A stretch of DNA of 11,111 bases from an uncultured Clostridia bacterium (GCA_947624765.1 CANQLS010000033.1:1-11111), one strand, 5' to 3'. Positions 1 to 5,353 are shown, counted from the stretch's first letter. Notes: generated by a model not told the origin, from the letters alone. Numbers and translations are program-made.

Positions 1-95
1 AAGTTTTTGTTACAGAAATATTACGTACAACTGCATTCCATGAATTTTATTTGTTAAAACCATTATCTAGTAACAAAAATTACATAAAAAAATAA
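1..95 (+). CDS. Possible C-terminal end of an upstream gene (partial)
   Basis: Reading from base 3, one frame stays open for 30 codons from the window edge and stops at TAA 93-95. The peptide ends in HEFYLLKPLSSNKNYIKK, a mixed, lysine-rich tail of the kind seen at real protein ends. The other two forward frames close sooner, and the reverse strand has many stops. No family can be recognised from 30 residues. A promoter follows within about 10 bases, which fits a gene ending here. The alternative is chance open frame in AT-rich non-coding DNA. Confidence 0.3.
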   Translation, partial: VFVTEILRTTAFHEFYLLKPLSSNKNYIKK

Positions 96-103
96 AAAAA
101 GCA

Positions 104-132
104 TTGCTATTTTTAAATATTAATAATATAAT
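104..132 (+). promoter_or_regulatory. Sigma-A type promoter for the CBM53-like gene
   Basis: TTGCTA (104-109) and a perfect TATAAT (127-132) are separated by exactly 17 bases. Transcription would start near 139, giving a leader of about 30 bases that contains the AAGGAG ribosome site at 155-160. It is the only clear promoter upstream of both the binding-module gene and the dehydrogenase gene. Confidence 0.7.
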
Positions 133-171
133 TGTTACAACAAAAGATAAAATTAAGGAGTGGATAATATT

Positions 172-636
172 ATGATAACGCAAGGTTCAGTCTTTTTTGA
201 TACCGAAAACTTAGTTGAGGGAAGAACTGCTAAACTTACTTATAAAGGTATTTTAGCAGAAAATGGTGCCAATGAAATTTATGTACATTTTGGATTCGGT
301 TTGCTATGGAATAATTTGCAAGAAATCAAATTAGATAAAGTAGATGACCACTTTGAAACAGAAATTTCATTAATTTCATGTGATGACCTTAATTTCTGTT
401 TTAGAGATGAAAATAATAATTGGGATAATAATGAAGCTAAGAATTATTCTGCTCCTATCGCTAAAAACGAAGTTACTATATCTAAAGTTGATGACACCGC
501 AATTGAAGTTCCTAGATTAAAGAAATCGTATTTGATAATGAAAAAAATCAAACTTGCTTTTTACAAAACAGTTACATTTTTATCACGAGCTTTTACTGGG
601 GAATGGAAGAAAAAGAAAATAAACGAAGAAATATAA
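172..636 (+). CDS. Cytoplasmic starch/glycogen-binding module protein (CBM53/CBM25-like)
   Basis: The protein has 154 residues. Residues ~15-95 match the family 53/25 starch-binding module: the strand EIYVHFGFGLLW (35-46), then LNFCFRDENNNWDNN (73-87) and KNY (90-92). The aromatic residues and WDNN are the sugar-contacting hallmark of this fold. There is no signal peptide, membrane span or catalytic domain, so the likely ligand is intracellular glycogen or another alpha-glucan (inference). Residues ~115-154 form a separate tail with basic, amphipathic character (KKIKLAFYKTVTFL, then EWKKKK), which could contact membrane, RNA or a partner. The ATG at 172 is preferred because AAGGAG at 155-160 sits 11 bases upstream. 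An in-frame GTG at 160 overlaps that ribosome site and cannot use it. The gene has its own promoter, and a hairpin follows it. Confidence 0.8.
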   Translation: MITQGSVFFDTENLVEGRTAKLTYKGILAENGANEIYVHFGFGLLWNNLQEIKLDKVDDHFETEISLISCDDLNFCFRDENNNWDNNEAKNYSAPIAKNEVTISKVDDTAIEVPRLKKSYLIMKKIKLAFYKTVTFLSRAFTGEWKKKKINEEI

Positions 637-642
637 TTTACT

Positions 643-667
643 AGCGGACTTTTATAGTCCGCTTTTA
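643..667 (+). terminator. Intrinsic terminator or attenuator after the CBM53-like gene
   Basis: AGCGGACT (643-650) and AGTCCGCT (656-663) form a perfect 8-bp stem with a 5-base loop, followed by a short run of T. It lies only 24 bases ahead of the next start codon. Because no promoter is visible between the two, some read-through is probably needed for the dehydrogenase gene. Confidence 0.75.
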
Positions 668-687
668 TCTATGATGGGAGGATAAAA

Positions 688-1407
688 ATGAAAAACGTAC
701 TAGTAACAGGTGGTTCACGCGGAATTGGAAAAGCTATTGTATATAAGTTTGCGCAAAATGAATATAATGTTATCTTAAATTACAATACTTCTGAAACTGC
801 TGCTATAGAAATTGCAAATGCTTTTCCGAATGTAACAATGTGCAAGGCTGATGTTTCTAATAGAGAAGAAGTATCAGAAATGTTTAGCTTTATAAAAAAT
901 AAATTTGGACATATCGATATTCTTATTAATAATGCTGGAGTATCAAGCACAGGACTTTTTCAAGATGTTACTTTAGAAGAATGGAATCGTTTAATGGGAG
1001 TAAATTTAAATGGCGTATTTAACTGCACACAAGAAGCATTGCCAGAAATGATTGCTAGAAAATCAGGAAAAATTATCAACATTTCTTCTGTTTGGGGAAT
1101 GGTTGGAGCATCAAATGAAGTAGCTTATTCTACTTCAAAAGCAGCTGTTATTGGCATGACAAAAGCATTAGCAAAAGAAGTTGGGCCAAGTAATATTTGT
1201 GTTAATTGCATTGCACCAGGCATAATAATGACAGATATGGTAAGCGATTATACACTAGAGGAATTCGACGAAATTACATCACAAATTCCACTTGGTAAGA
1301 TAGGTTCTACAACTGATATAGCTAGTCTAGCTTTATTCCTTGCAAGCAATGATGCAAATTATATAACAGGTCAAGTTATTTCTCCTAACGGTGGTTGGGT
1401 AATATAA
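688..1407 (+). CDS. Short-chain dehydrogenase, FabG-like; probable EF-P 5-aminopentanone reductase
   Basis: A 239-residue NAD(P)H-dependent classical short-chain dehydrogenase of full family length. The Rossmann signature is TGGSRGIG (7-14), followed by NNAG (81-84) and the catalytic Asn106, Ser134, Tyr147 and Lys151 (YSTSK). The C-terminus ends in ITGQVISPNGGWVI, close to the usual family ending. Segments such as EEWNRLMGVNLNGVFNCT, NISSVWGMVGA and AKEVGPSNICVNCIAPG resemble the FabG relatives that reduce 5-aminopentanone on elongation factor P (YmfI type) more than a lone fatty-acid FabG. No fatty-acid or efp gene lies alongside, so the substrate is inferred from remembered similarity only. 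GGGAGG at 676-681 is 6 bases ahead of the ATG. The gene sits between two hairpins and probably depends on read-through from the promoter at 104-132. Confidence 0.85.
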   Translation: MKNVLVTGGSRGIGKAIVYKFAQNEYNVILNYNTSETAAIEIANAFPNVTMCKADVSNREEVSEMFSFIKNKFGHIDILINNAGVSSTGLFQDVTLEEWNRLMGVNLNGVFNCTQEALPEMIARKSGKIINISSVWGMVGASNEVAYSTSKAAVIGMTKALAKEVGPSNICVNCIAPGIIMTDMVSDYTLEEFDEITSQIPLGKIGSTTDIASLALFLASNDANYITGQVISPNGGWVI

Positions 1408-1411
1408 TGAA

Positions 1412-1443
1412 AAAGGCATACGCATTAATCTGTGTATGCCTTT
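1412..1443. terminator. Bidirectional terminator shared by two converging genes
   Basis: AAAGGCATACGCA (1412-1424) pairs with TGTGTATGCCTTT (1431-1443) in a 13-bp stem with one G-U pair and a 6-base loop. A and T runs flank both sides, so it can stop transcripts from the dehydrogenase gene and from the opposite glycosylase gene. The glycosylase stop codon (1425-1427) lies inside the loop. Confidence 0.85.
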
Positions 1444-1916
1444 ATTTGACTATAAGCAATTTTTAATTTTTCTTCTATACCTTTAGGACAATTAGCTGGA
1501 GATGTACTCGGCAAATACCTTGCTTCTATTTTTGTATCTAAGAAACAATATTTTCTATAAAGTTCATTTGCTTTTCGCCCTGTTGTAAAAATTACATTTA
1601 TTTTTGAATTATTAATAATTGATACTAAATCATTAGGAACTACATTCTTAATTGAACTATCGCTTGAAGAAGAAATTTCGCAACTTTTAACCACATCAAA
1701 AAGTGCTATTTTGTGCTTTTTTAAAAATTCTATTTTCTCTTCTTTTATATCACCTATTTTTTCTTTATAAACCGCTTCAAGCGTTTTCCAAAATCTATTT
1801 TGAGGATGTCCATAATAAAATCCAACTTCTCTTGATTTCACAGAGGGAATGCTTCCCAAAATCAAGACTTTAGAATCCTTAAAATAAACTGGTTCAAGCG
1901 TATGCGTTACAATCAT
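1425..1916 (-). CDS. DNA-deoxyinosine/uracil glycosylase (UDG superfamily, family 6-like)
   Basis: A 163-residue single-domain base-excision repair enzyme. The first UDG-superfamily motif reads GSIPSVKSREVGFYYGHPQNRFW across residues 21-43 (split as GSIPSVKSRE and YYGHPQNRFW), with the conserved Asn40. The second is LPSTSPAN (135-142), the DNA-intercalation loop. The GSxPS...HPxNRFW pattern is that of family 6 hypoxanthine-DNA glycosylases, which remove deaminated adenine from DNA; assignment within the superfamily is from motif memory. Length is normal and nothing is missing. The reverse strand carries a GAGGAGAG ribosome site just upstream of the ATG (complement of 1921-1928). No convincing promoter was found; candidates within 1930-2000 are all weak. 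The gene converges on the dehydrogenase and shares its terminator. Confidence 0.85.
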   Translation of the reverse strand: MIVTHTLEPVYFKDSKVLILGSIPSVKSREVGFYYGHPQNRFWKTLEAVYKEKIGDIKEEKIEFLKKHKIALFDVVKSCEISSSSDSSIKNVVPNDLVSIINNSKINVIFTTGRKANELYRKYCFLDTKIEARYLPSTSPANCPKGIEEKLKIAYSQIKAYTD

Positions 1917-2035
1917 AATATCTCTCCTCTATTAATTTATAAACTCTATTTTGTAAATCATTTTTCAATATTAATTAGTTTAAAATGTAAATAAATTTAT
2001 CAATTTTAGTGCTTAGCGTTTTTGTGCAAATATTA

Positions 2036-2064
2036 TTGACTTATATCATAAAATATACTAAAAT
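2036..2064 (+). promoter_or_regulatory. Promoter of the antitoxin RNA
   Basis: TTGACT (2036-2041) and TAAAAT (2059-2064) are separated by 17 bases. This predicts a start at about 2071, exactly where the sequence AGATAAAGGAA begins. The same sequence starts the opposing toxin transcript. Other AT-rich hexamers nearby have worse spacing. Confidence 0.65.
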
Positions 2065-2070
2065 ATAAAT

Positions 2071-2101
2071 AGATAAAGGAAATCCGCAAAAGCGGTTAAC
2101 C
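2071..2101 (+). repeat. Inverted repeat copy 1, 5' end of the antitoxin RNA
   Basis: AGATAAAGGAA, a short variable segment, then GCGGTTAACCC. The second copy lies in opposite orientation at 2291-2323. Because the two RNAs are transcribed toward each other, both begin with nearly the same sequence. Confidence 0.75.
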
Positions 2102-2112
2102 CATATATGTTA

Positions 2113-2161
2113 AAAAAAATAATCACAAGCCTTCGGTCAAAGACAGAGTGATTATTTTTTT
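2113..2161. terminator. Bidirectional terminator of the toxin-antitoxin pair
   Basis: AAAAAAATAATCAC (2113-2126) and GTGATTATTTTTTT (2148-2161) form a perfect 14-bp stem with a 21-base loop. Seven T follow in either direction, so it serves both converging RNAs. The toxin stop codon (2152-2154) lies inside the right arm. Confidence 0.85.
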
Positions 2162-2241
2162 ATCTTGTCGAGTATCCTCTTCAAGATGATAGCTATAAAT
2201 ACAACTTCTATAAGTAATTCTATTAAACTGTTATGTATCAT
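2152..2241 (-). CDS. Type I toxin-antitoxin toxin, small hydrophobic peptide (Fst/TxpA-like)
   Basis: This small gene encodes 29 residues: a polar start MIHNS, a single hydrophobic helix LIELLIEVVFIAIIL (6-20), and a basic tail KRILDKIKK (21-29). That layout, one membrane helix then a charged tail in about 30 residues, is typical of Fst, TxpA and related holin-like peptides that damage the membrane when over-produced. The start is supported by a nearly perfect long ribosome site, AAAGGGGGTGAT, whose G-run is 7 bases from ATG, and by its own strong promoter. The gene converges on a predicted antisense RNA and shares its terminator, with the stop codon inside the hairpin. The peptide sequence is not one I can assign to a named toxin; the class is inferred from peptide type plus locus architecture. 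Confidence 0.75.
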   Translation of the reverse strand: MIHNSLIELLIEVVFIAIILKRILDKIKK

Positions 2242-2326
2242 ACTATCACCCCCTTTCGTTGCAAAAAAGCTAAAGCTATTTGCTGATTAGGGGCTAACCG
2301 CTCTGCTATTACTTCCTTTATCTACA
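2242..2326 (-). promoter_or_regulatory. Structured leader of the toxin mRNA with a possibly masked ribosome site
   Basis: The predicted leader is about 85 bases. The ribosome site AAAGGGGGTGAT (complement of 2245-2256) matches the 16S tail at 11 of 12 positions. Just upstream, the segment complementary to 2261-2283 can fold into a hairpin (GCAAA...TTTGC around AGCTTTAGCT). Farther up, CCCCT (complement of 2289-2293) is complementary to AGGGG in the ribosome site and could mask it. Fst-type mRNAs are known to hide their ribosome sites in 5' structure; masking here is inference. Confidence 0.5.
2291..2323 (-). repeat. Inverted repeat copy 2, 5' end of the toxin mRNA
   Basis: Read on the minus strand this is AGATAAAGGAA, a variable segment, then GCGGTTAGCCC. 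It matches the copy at 2071-2101 in its first 11 bases and in 10 of the last 11. GGTTAGCC can pair with GGTTAACC of the antitoxin RNA through 8 pairs, one of them G-U. Confidence 0.75.
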
Positions 2327-2331
2327 CGAAC

Positions 2332-2360
2332 ATTATATCGTATGTTTCGCTATTTGACAA
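2332..2360 (-). promoter_or_regulatory. Promoter of the toxin mRNA
   Basis: On the minus strand TTGTCA (complement of 2355-2360) and a perfect TATAAT (complement of 2332-2337) are 17 bases apart. The predicted start is near 2325, at GTAGATAAAGG. It is a strong promoter, as expected for a toxin mRNA controlled after transcription. Confidence 0.8.
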
Positions 2361-2385
2361 TATGAACATTAAAAAATATTTATTG

Positions 2386-2433
2386 ATAAAACAAAAAACT
2401 TGCAATCAATAATACATTATTAATTGCAAGTTT
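2386..2433 (-). terminator. Terminator of the tRNA operon
   Basis: On the minus strand AAACTTGCAAT and ATTGCAAGTTT are the outer arms of a long hairpin (2396-2433) whose inner part is AT-rich with one G-U pair. TTTTTTGTTTT follows. It lies directly downstream of the tRNA-Thr CCA end. Confidence 0.85.
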
Positions 2434-2436
2434 CTT

Positions 2437-2512
<76 letters not shown>

Positions 2513-2516
2513 GATT

Positions 2517-2591
2517 TGGTGACCCGTAGGAGAGTCGAACTCCTCACTCCGCCGTGAAAGGGCGATGTCTTAACCGATTGACCAACGGGCC
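2517..2591 (-). tRNA. tRNA-Glu (anticodon TTC)
   Basis: This 75-base tRNA has acceptor arms GGCCCGT and ACGGGTC (one G-U pair), D-arm sequence TCAATCGGTTAAGA, anticodon loop CTTTCAC with TTC, and T-loop TTCGACT. The discriminator A and CCA are encoded. It is the middle gene of the Lys-Glu-Thr operon. Confidence 0.95.
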
Positions 2592-2596
2592 TAAAA

Positions 2597-2672
2597 TGGT
2601 GAGCTATCCGCGATTCGAACGCGGGACAACTTGATTAAAAGTCAAGTGCTCTGCCAACTGAGCTAATAGCCC
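2597..2672 (-). tRNA. tRNA-Lys (anticodon TTT)
   Basis: This 76-base tRNA has acceptor arms GGGCTAT and ATAGCTC (one G-U pair), D-arm TAGCTCAGTTGGCAGAGCA, anticodon loop CTTTTAA with TTT, and T-loop TTCGAAT. The CCA end is encoded. It is first in transcription order. A small 6-bp hairpin (AGTTGC/GCAACT, 2678-2693) lies just upstream in the leader and might guide 5' processing. Confidence 0.95.
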
Positions 2673-2701
2673 ACATGAGTTGCTACTGCAACTGCTTCTC
2701 T

Positions 2702-2730
2702 ATGTTACAACATTTTTAAGCATATGTCAA
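2702..2730 (-). promoter_or_regulatory. Promoter of the Lys-Glu-Thr tRNA operon
   Basis: On the minus strand a perfect TTGACA (complement of 2725-2730) is 17 bases from TAACAT (complement of 2702-2707), ending about 30 bases before tRNA-Lys. This is a strong, stable-RNA type promoter. Confidence 0.85.
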
Positions 2731-2771
2731 CAAAATTTTAAAAATTTTTGAAAATAATATTCATAATATTT

Positions 2772-2954
2772 TTATGCATTTAATTGCTCTAAAACTGAAT
2801 CAACATCAATCCCATGTACTAAGCAAGCTTCTTCTAAACTTTCTCCTGCTGATGCTGGGCAACCTAAACAATGCATACCTGCTGACATTAATATTTCAGC
2901 TGCTTCTGGCTTTGCTTCTAAAACCTCACCGATTAGCATATCCTTTGTTATCAT
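2772..2954 (-). CDS. DUF1858 / hybrid-cluster-protein-associated redox disulfide domain protein
   Basis: A 60-residue protein made of one DUF1858-type domain: ITKDMLIGEVLEAKPEAAEIL leads into the motif GMHCLGCPAS with a CxxC pair, then an acidic helix ending HGIDVDSVLEQLNA. Such small proteins are common in anaerobes, often linked with hybrid-cluster protein or redox enzymes, and the cysteine pair is thought to act as a redox disulfide or metal ligand. The role here is unknown because no partner gene lies nearby. The start is ATG at 2954: AGGAGGG (complement of 2961-2967) lies 6 bases upstream of it. A longer frame starting at 2972 would place the ribosome site inside the coding sequence. Confidence 0.85.
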   Translation of the reverse strand: MITKDMLIGEVLEAKPEAAEILMSAGMHCLGCPASAGESLEEACLVHGIDVDSVLEQLNA

Positions 2955-3006
2955 ATTTATCCCTCCTAACATTTAATATTAATCTTAATTGACTCAAGAC
3001 ATTCAT

Positions 3007-3030
3007 CGACATTTTGTCGTATTTTGTCGA
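3007..3030. repeat. Short direct and inverted repeat, possible operator
   Basis: ATTTTGTCG occurs twice, at 3011-3019 and 3021-3029, exactly 10 bases apart, one helical turn. The first copy also closes an inverted repeat, CGACA (3007-3011) with TGTCG (3015-3019). It lies between the divergent CxxC-protein gene and the secretion-gene operon and about 35 bases upstream of that operon's -35 box. A regulator-binding site is possible but unproven. Confidence 0.4.
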
Positions 3031-3061
3031 ACAGTTTTTAAGAAAATTTAATAAATAACAC

Positions 3062-3089
3062 TAGACAATTAAAAATTTCATGTTATAAT
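3062..3089 (+). promoter_or_regulatory. Promoter of the secretion/primosome operon
   Basis: TAGACA (3062-3067) and a perfect TATAAT (3084-3089) are separated by 16 bases, and TG at 3081-3082 gives an extended -10 element. Transcription should start near 3096, just before the ribosome site AAAGGTGGTGAT (3097-3108). No terminator or further promoter is evident down to 8611. Confidence 0.75.
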
Positions 3090-3111
3090 GTCGTCAAAAG
3101 GTGGTGATGAA

Positions 3112-3348
3112 ATGAAATTATCACAATACTACCTTTTCTTAATCTTAGTATTATCCATTACATCTATTATTTTGAATTCTGTATTAGATACCCCCACATT
3201 ATTTAAAATTTTCTTTTACTCATTTATTACTCACAGTGTCATTGCATTATATACAGTTTATTCTATATTTGAAATGCGAATTCTCCATGAAAAACAAGGT
3301 TCAAAACTAACATTAAGCAAAGGAAAAATTACAGCAGATTGGAGATGA
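3112..3348 (+). CDS. Small membrane protein, first gene of the type IV secretion-like operon
   Basis: A 78-residue protein with two membrane helices, roughly residues 6-25 (YYLFLILVLSITSIILNSVL) and 31-54, and a basic cytoplasmic tail ending KGKITADWR. I do not recognise the family. The ATG at 3112 has an extended ribosome site AAAGGTGGTGAT (3097-3108). An upstream in-frame ATG at 3088 overlaps the -10 box and would not be transcribed. Its stop codon overlaps the start of the coupling ATPase (ATGA), so the two are translationally coupled. By position it may be an accessory membrane subunit of the secretion machine, but nothing in its sequence proves this. Confidence 0.75.
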   Translation: MKLSQYYLFLILVLSITSIILNSVLDTPTLFKIFFYSFITHSVIALYTVYSIFEMRILHEKQGSKLTLSKGKITADWR

Positions 3349-5030
3349 TTCTTATACAACTTCCTAAAGCATTATACTACAAACCCATTTTTATTGCAAT
3401 AACCGTCATCATAATTTTACTATTCCAATTCACTCTATTTTATCGCATCTATCAAGCGAAATCTATTTCTATAGAATGGTTAGGCGGCACACGAGAAATA
3501 CCAGAATGGATTTGGAAACATATAAAAAATTTTTATATGATAACTGTTATTATTTCTTGGATTTTTATTTCTTATACTTGGCATCGCCATTTTCCGCTTC
3601 CAAATTTAGAAAAGCCAAAAAACAATATTGAAAATGGATTACAACTACATGTTGGTACAAATCTTTCAACAAATCTTCCTGTTGTTATTTCAGAAAAAGG
3701 GCTTTATCAAAACATTTTCATTACAGGCACGATTGGAACCGGAAAAACATCTTCGGCAATGTATCCTTTTCTCAATCAACTTATGCAACAAGATATTGGT
3801 ATGCTCATATTAGATGTAAAAGGTAATTTTTATTCAAAAGTATTAGAATTAAATCAACTTTATCATAGGAAAGTAATTGTACTAGAACTAAGCGGAAAAT
3901 ACTGTTATAATCCTTTAGATAAACCAAATCTTAAGCCATCAATCTTGGCTAATCGCTTAAGAACAATTCTTACTTTATTTTCTAACCAACAAGTTACTGA
4001 TACTTATTGGCTAGACAAAGTAGAAAGTTATCTATCAGAATGCATTAAATTATGCAGACTTTATAATGATAACTACGTAACATTCGTCGAACTACATAAG
4101 CTTATTAATTCCCCACAATATTTAGAAGAAAAATTTTCCATTGTGAAAGAAAAATTTCTCTCTAATTGTTTTTCTTCCACACAAATTCATGACTTAAACT
4201 CTTGTTTAGATTTTTTTCAAAATGAGTACAAAACGTTAGATACCAGAGTTCTTTCGATTATTCAATCAGAAATCACCCGAATCACACAACTTTTTATTAA
4301 TGATTATGAAGTTAGTCATACCTTTTGCCCCCCAAAAGAAGACTTAAATTTTTCTGGATTCCACCAATTAGGGAATACCATTGTTGTTTTAAATATGAAT
4401 GTTGCAGAATATCGAAATCTAGCTAAGGTAATCGCTACATACCTAAAACTAGATTTCCAATCAGAAGTTTTAATGCGATTAGCCAAACCAAATATAATAA
4501 AACCCGTTGCATTTTTATGTGATGAATATCACGAATATGCTACTGAAAATGATGCTGACTTCTTTTCGCAAAGCAGAGAAGCAAAATGTATTAATATTGT
4601 ATCAACACAAAGCTATACTTCTCTATTAAATACAATTAAAAACGAAGCTGCCGCTAAAGTAATAATACAAAGCTTAGTTAATAAAATATGGTTTCGTGCT
4701 GACGATACATATACTATTGAAGAAGCTCAAAAACAGCTCGGAAAAGAAGATAAAGTCAAAATTTCTCGTAGCATTTCAGAAAATGCAAAGGAAACAAAAT
4801 ATAATTATTTATTTAATGCATTTAAATCGGACAATTCCAGTTTATCCGAAAGCATTAGCACTCAAATTCAACATGATTTTATTTATGACTTTAACACATT
4901 TTCTCGTGAACTTCAAACATTTCAAGCAGTTTGCTTTTTATCAAATGGTGTACAAGTATTAGAGCCGCAAATCGTTCAGCTTACACCGTTACATCAACAA
5001 AACTTAAATTTGAAAGGAAGATTTATATGA
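3345..5030 (+). CDS. VirD4/TraG-type coupling ATPase (type IV secretion)
   Basis: A 561-residue membrane-anchored ATPase that in conjugation recruits the relaxase-DNA complex to the secretion channel. Two N-terminal membrane helices (~13-35 and ~63-79) precede the motor. Walker A is GTIGTGKT (128-135), followed by LDVKGNFYSKV (155-165), a typical coupling-protein DxKG motif. Walker B is VAFLCDEYHEYA (387-398), and STQS (419-422) is the usual sensor-like motif. The C-terminal part includes TIEEAQKQLGKED, resembling the TraG/TraD substrate-recognition region. Length and motifs are complete, so it looks functional. The start is ATG 3345, overlapping the previous stop as ATGA; a TTG at 3339 is an alternative. 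It overlaps the pilin gene by 4 bases in the same way. Base composition matches the neighbours. Confidence 0.88.
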   Translation: MILIQLPKALYYKPIFIAITVIIILLFQFTLFYRIYQAKSISIEWLGGTREIPEWIWKHIKNFYMITVIISWIFISYTWHRHFPLPNLEKPKNNIENGLQLHVGTNLSTNLPVVISEKGLYQNIFITGTIGTGKTSSAMYPFLNQLMQQDIGMLILDVKGNFYSKVLELNQLYHRKVIVLELSGKYCYNPLDKPNLKPSILANRLRTILTLFSNQQVTDTYWLDKVESYLSECIKLCRLYNDNYVTFVELHKLINSPQYLEEKFSIVKEKFLSNCFSSTQIHDLNSCLDFFQNEYKTLDTRVLSIIQSEITRITQLFINDYEVSHTFCPPKEDLNFSGFHQLGNTIVVLNMNVAEYRNLAKVIATYLKLDFQSEVLMRLAKPNIIKPVAFLCDEYHEYATENDADFFSQSREAKCINIVSTQSYTSLLNTIKNEAAAKVIIQSLVNKIWFRADDTYTIEEAQKQLGKEDKVKISRSISENAKETKYNYLFNAFKSDNSSLSESISTQIQHDFIYDFNTFSRELQTFQAVCFLSNGVQVLEPQIVQLTPLHQQNLNLKGRFI

Positions 5031-5344
5031 TAAAAAAAATACTTATTCTTATTTTCATTTTCACTTTACTTTTCACTAATATTTGCTTTTGTGCTAGTGA
5101 TCCAAAATTAATTAAAAATATTAATTCAGCATTAACAAAAATTAAAGAATGGATTATAAAAATATCAACTCCTGCAGCTGCAGTTGCAATTGGCACTGGA
5201 GTATTAATGAAAAAATTTAGTTTTGGTGATGAAGAACGAATTATAACAGGTAAAAAACTAATTAAAAGCACTTTATTTTCTTACGCTTTTATCCTTAGTG
5301 TTGACCTAGTTTTAACAGTTATTTCTACACTTGCTAAAGGGTAG
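5027..5344 (+). CDS. VirB2/TrbC-like pilin subunit
   Basis: A 105-residue precursor. Residues 1-23 form a Sec signal peptide (MIKKILILIF... ending CFCA) with likely cleavage before SDPK. Two membrane helices follow: ~45-61 (ISTPAAAVAIGTGVLMK) and ~80-103 (IKSTLFSYAFILSVDLVLTVIS). They are joined by a short polar loop, GDEERIITGKK (68-78), the shape and loop type of VirB2/TrbC family pilins in Gram-positive conjugation systems. The start is ATG 5027, 6 bases after AAAGGAAG and overlapping the coupling-ATPase stop as ATGA. A longer frame from 4931 runs inside the upstream gene and has no support. Identification rests on size, topology and neighbours rather than a strong motif. Confidence 0.7.
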   Translation: MIKKILILIFIFTLLFTNICFCASDPKLIKNINSALTKIKEWIIKISTPAAAVAIGTGVLMKKFSFGDEERIITGKKLIKSTLFSYAFILSVDLVLTVISTLAKG

Positions 5345-5353
5345 GTGTTTTAA

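Larger units (their letters stand above)
2071..2161 (+). ncRNA. Predicted antisense antitoxin RNA (Fst/par RNA II-like)
   Basis: The predicted RNA is about 90 bases long. It starts after a 17-spaced promoter and ends at the hairpin 2113-2161. It begins with a small hairpin CCGC-aaaa-GCGG (2084-2095), followed by the self-complementary GGTTAACC. Its 3' half is antisense to the last bases and terminator of the converging toxin mRNA. No ribosome site precedes the only short frame in it. In the enterococcal pAD1 par locus the antitoxin RNA is likewise short, convergent and ends in a shared terminator, and it blocks translation of the Fst toxin. Assignment rests on architecture, not on a known RNA family match. 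Confidence 0.65.

Noticed and set aside
160..171. In-frame GTG start for the CBM53-like gene at 160
   Set aside because: The GTG overlaps the AAGGAG ribosome site (155-160), which is spaced for the ATG at 172.
1930..2035. Spacer between the glycosylase gene and the antitoxin promoter
   Set aside because: No frame, hairpin or convincing promoter was found; candidate -35/-10 pairs for the glycosylase are too weak to report.
2107..2151. 14-codon ATG frame inside the predicted antitoxin RNA
   Set aside because: There is no ribosome site, and half of it lies in the terminator hairpin; the region is better explained as RNA.
2774..2992. 72-codon plus-strand frame opposite the CxxC protein
   Set aside because: Leucine-rich low-complexity shadow of the minus-strand gene, with no ribosome site; the minus-strand frame carries a recognisable domain.
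3026..3041. Possible LexA (SOS) box near GTCGAACAG
   Set aside because: Only one half-site (CGAAC) fits; the second half, GTTCG, is absent.
3088..3111. Upstream ATG of the small membrane protein
   Set aside because: It overlaps the -10 box of the promoter and precedes the predicted start of transcription; ATG 3112 has an extended ribosome site.
4931..5026. N-terminal extension of the pilin frame into the coupling-ATPase gene
   Set aside because: The extension overlaps a conserved gene in another frame, while the ATG at 5027 has a ribosome site and begins a clear signal peptide.
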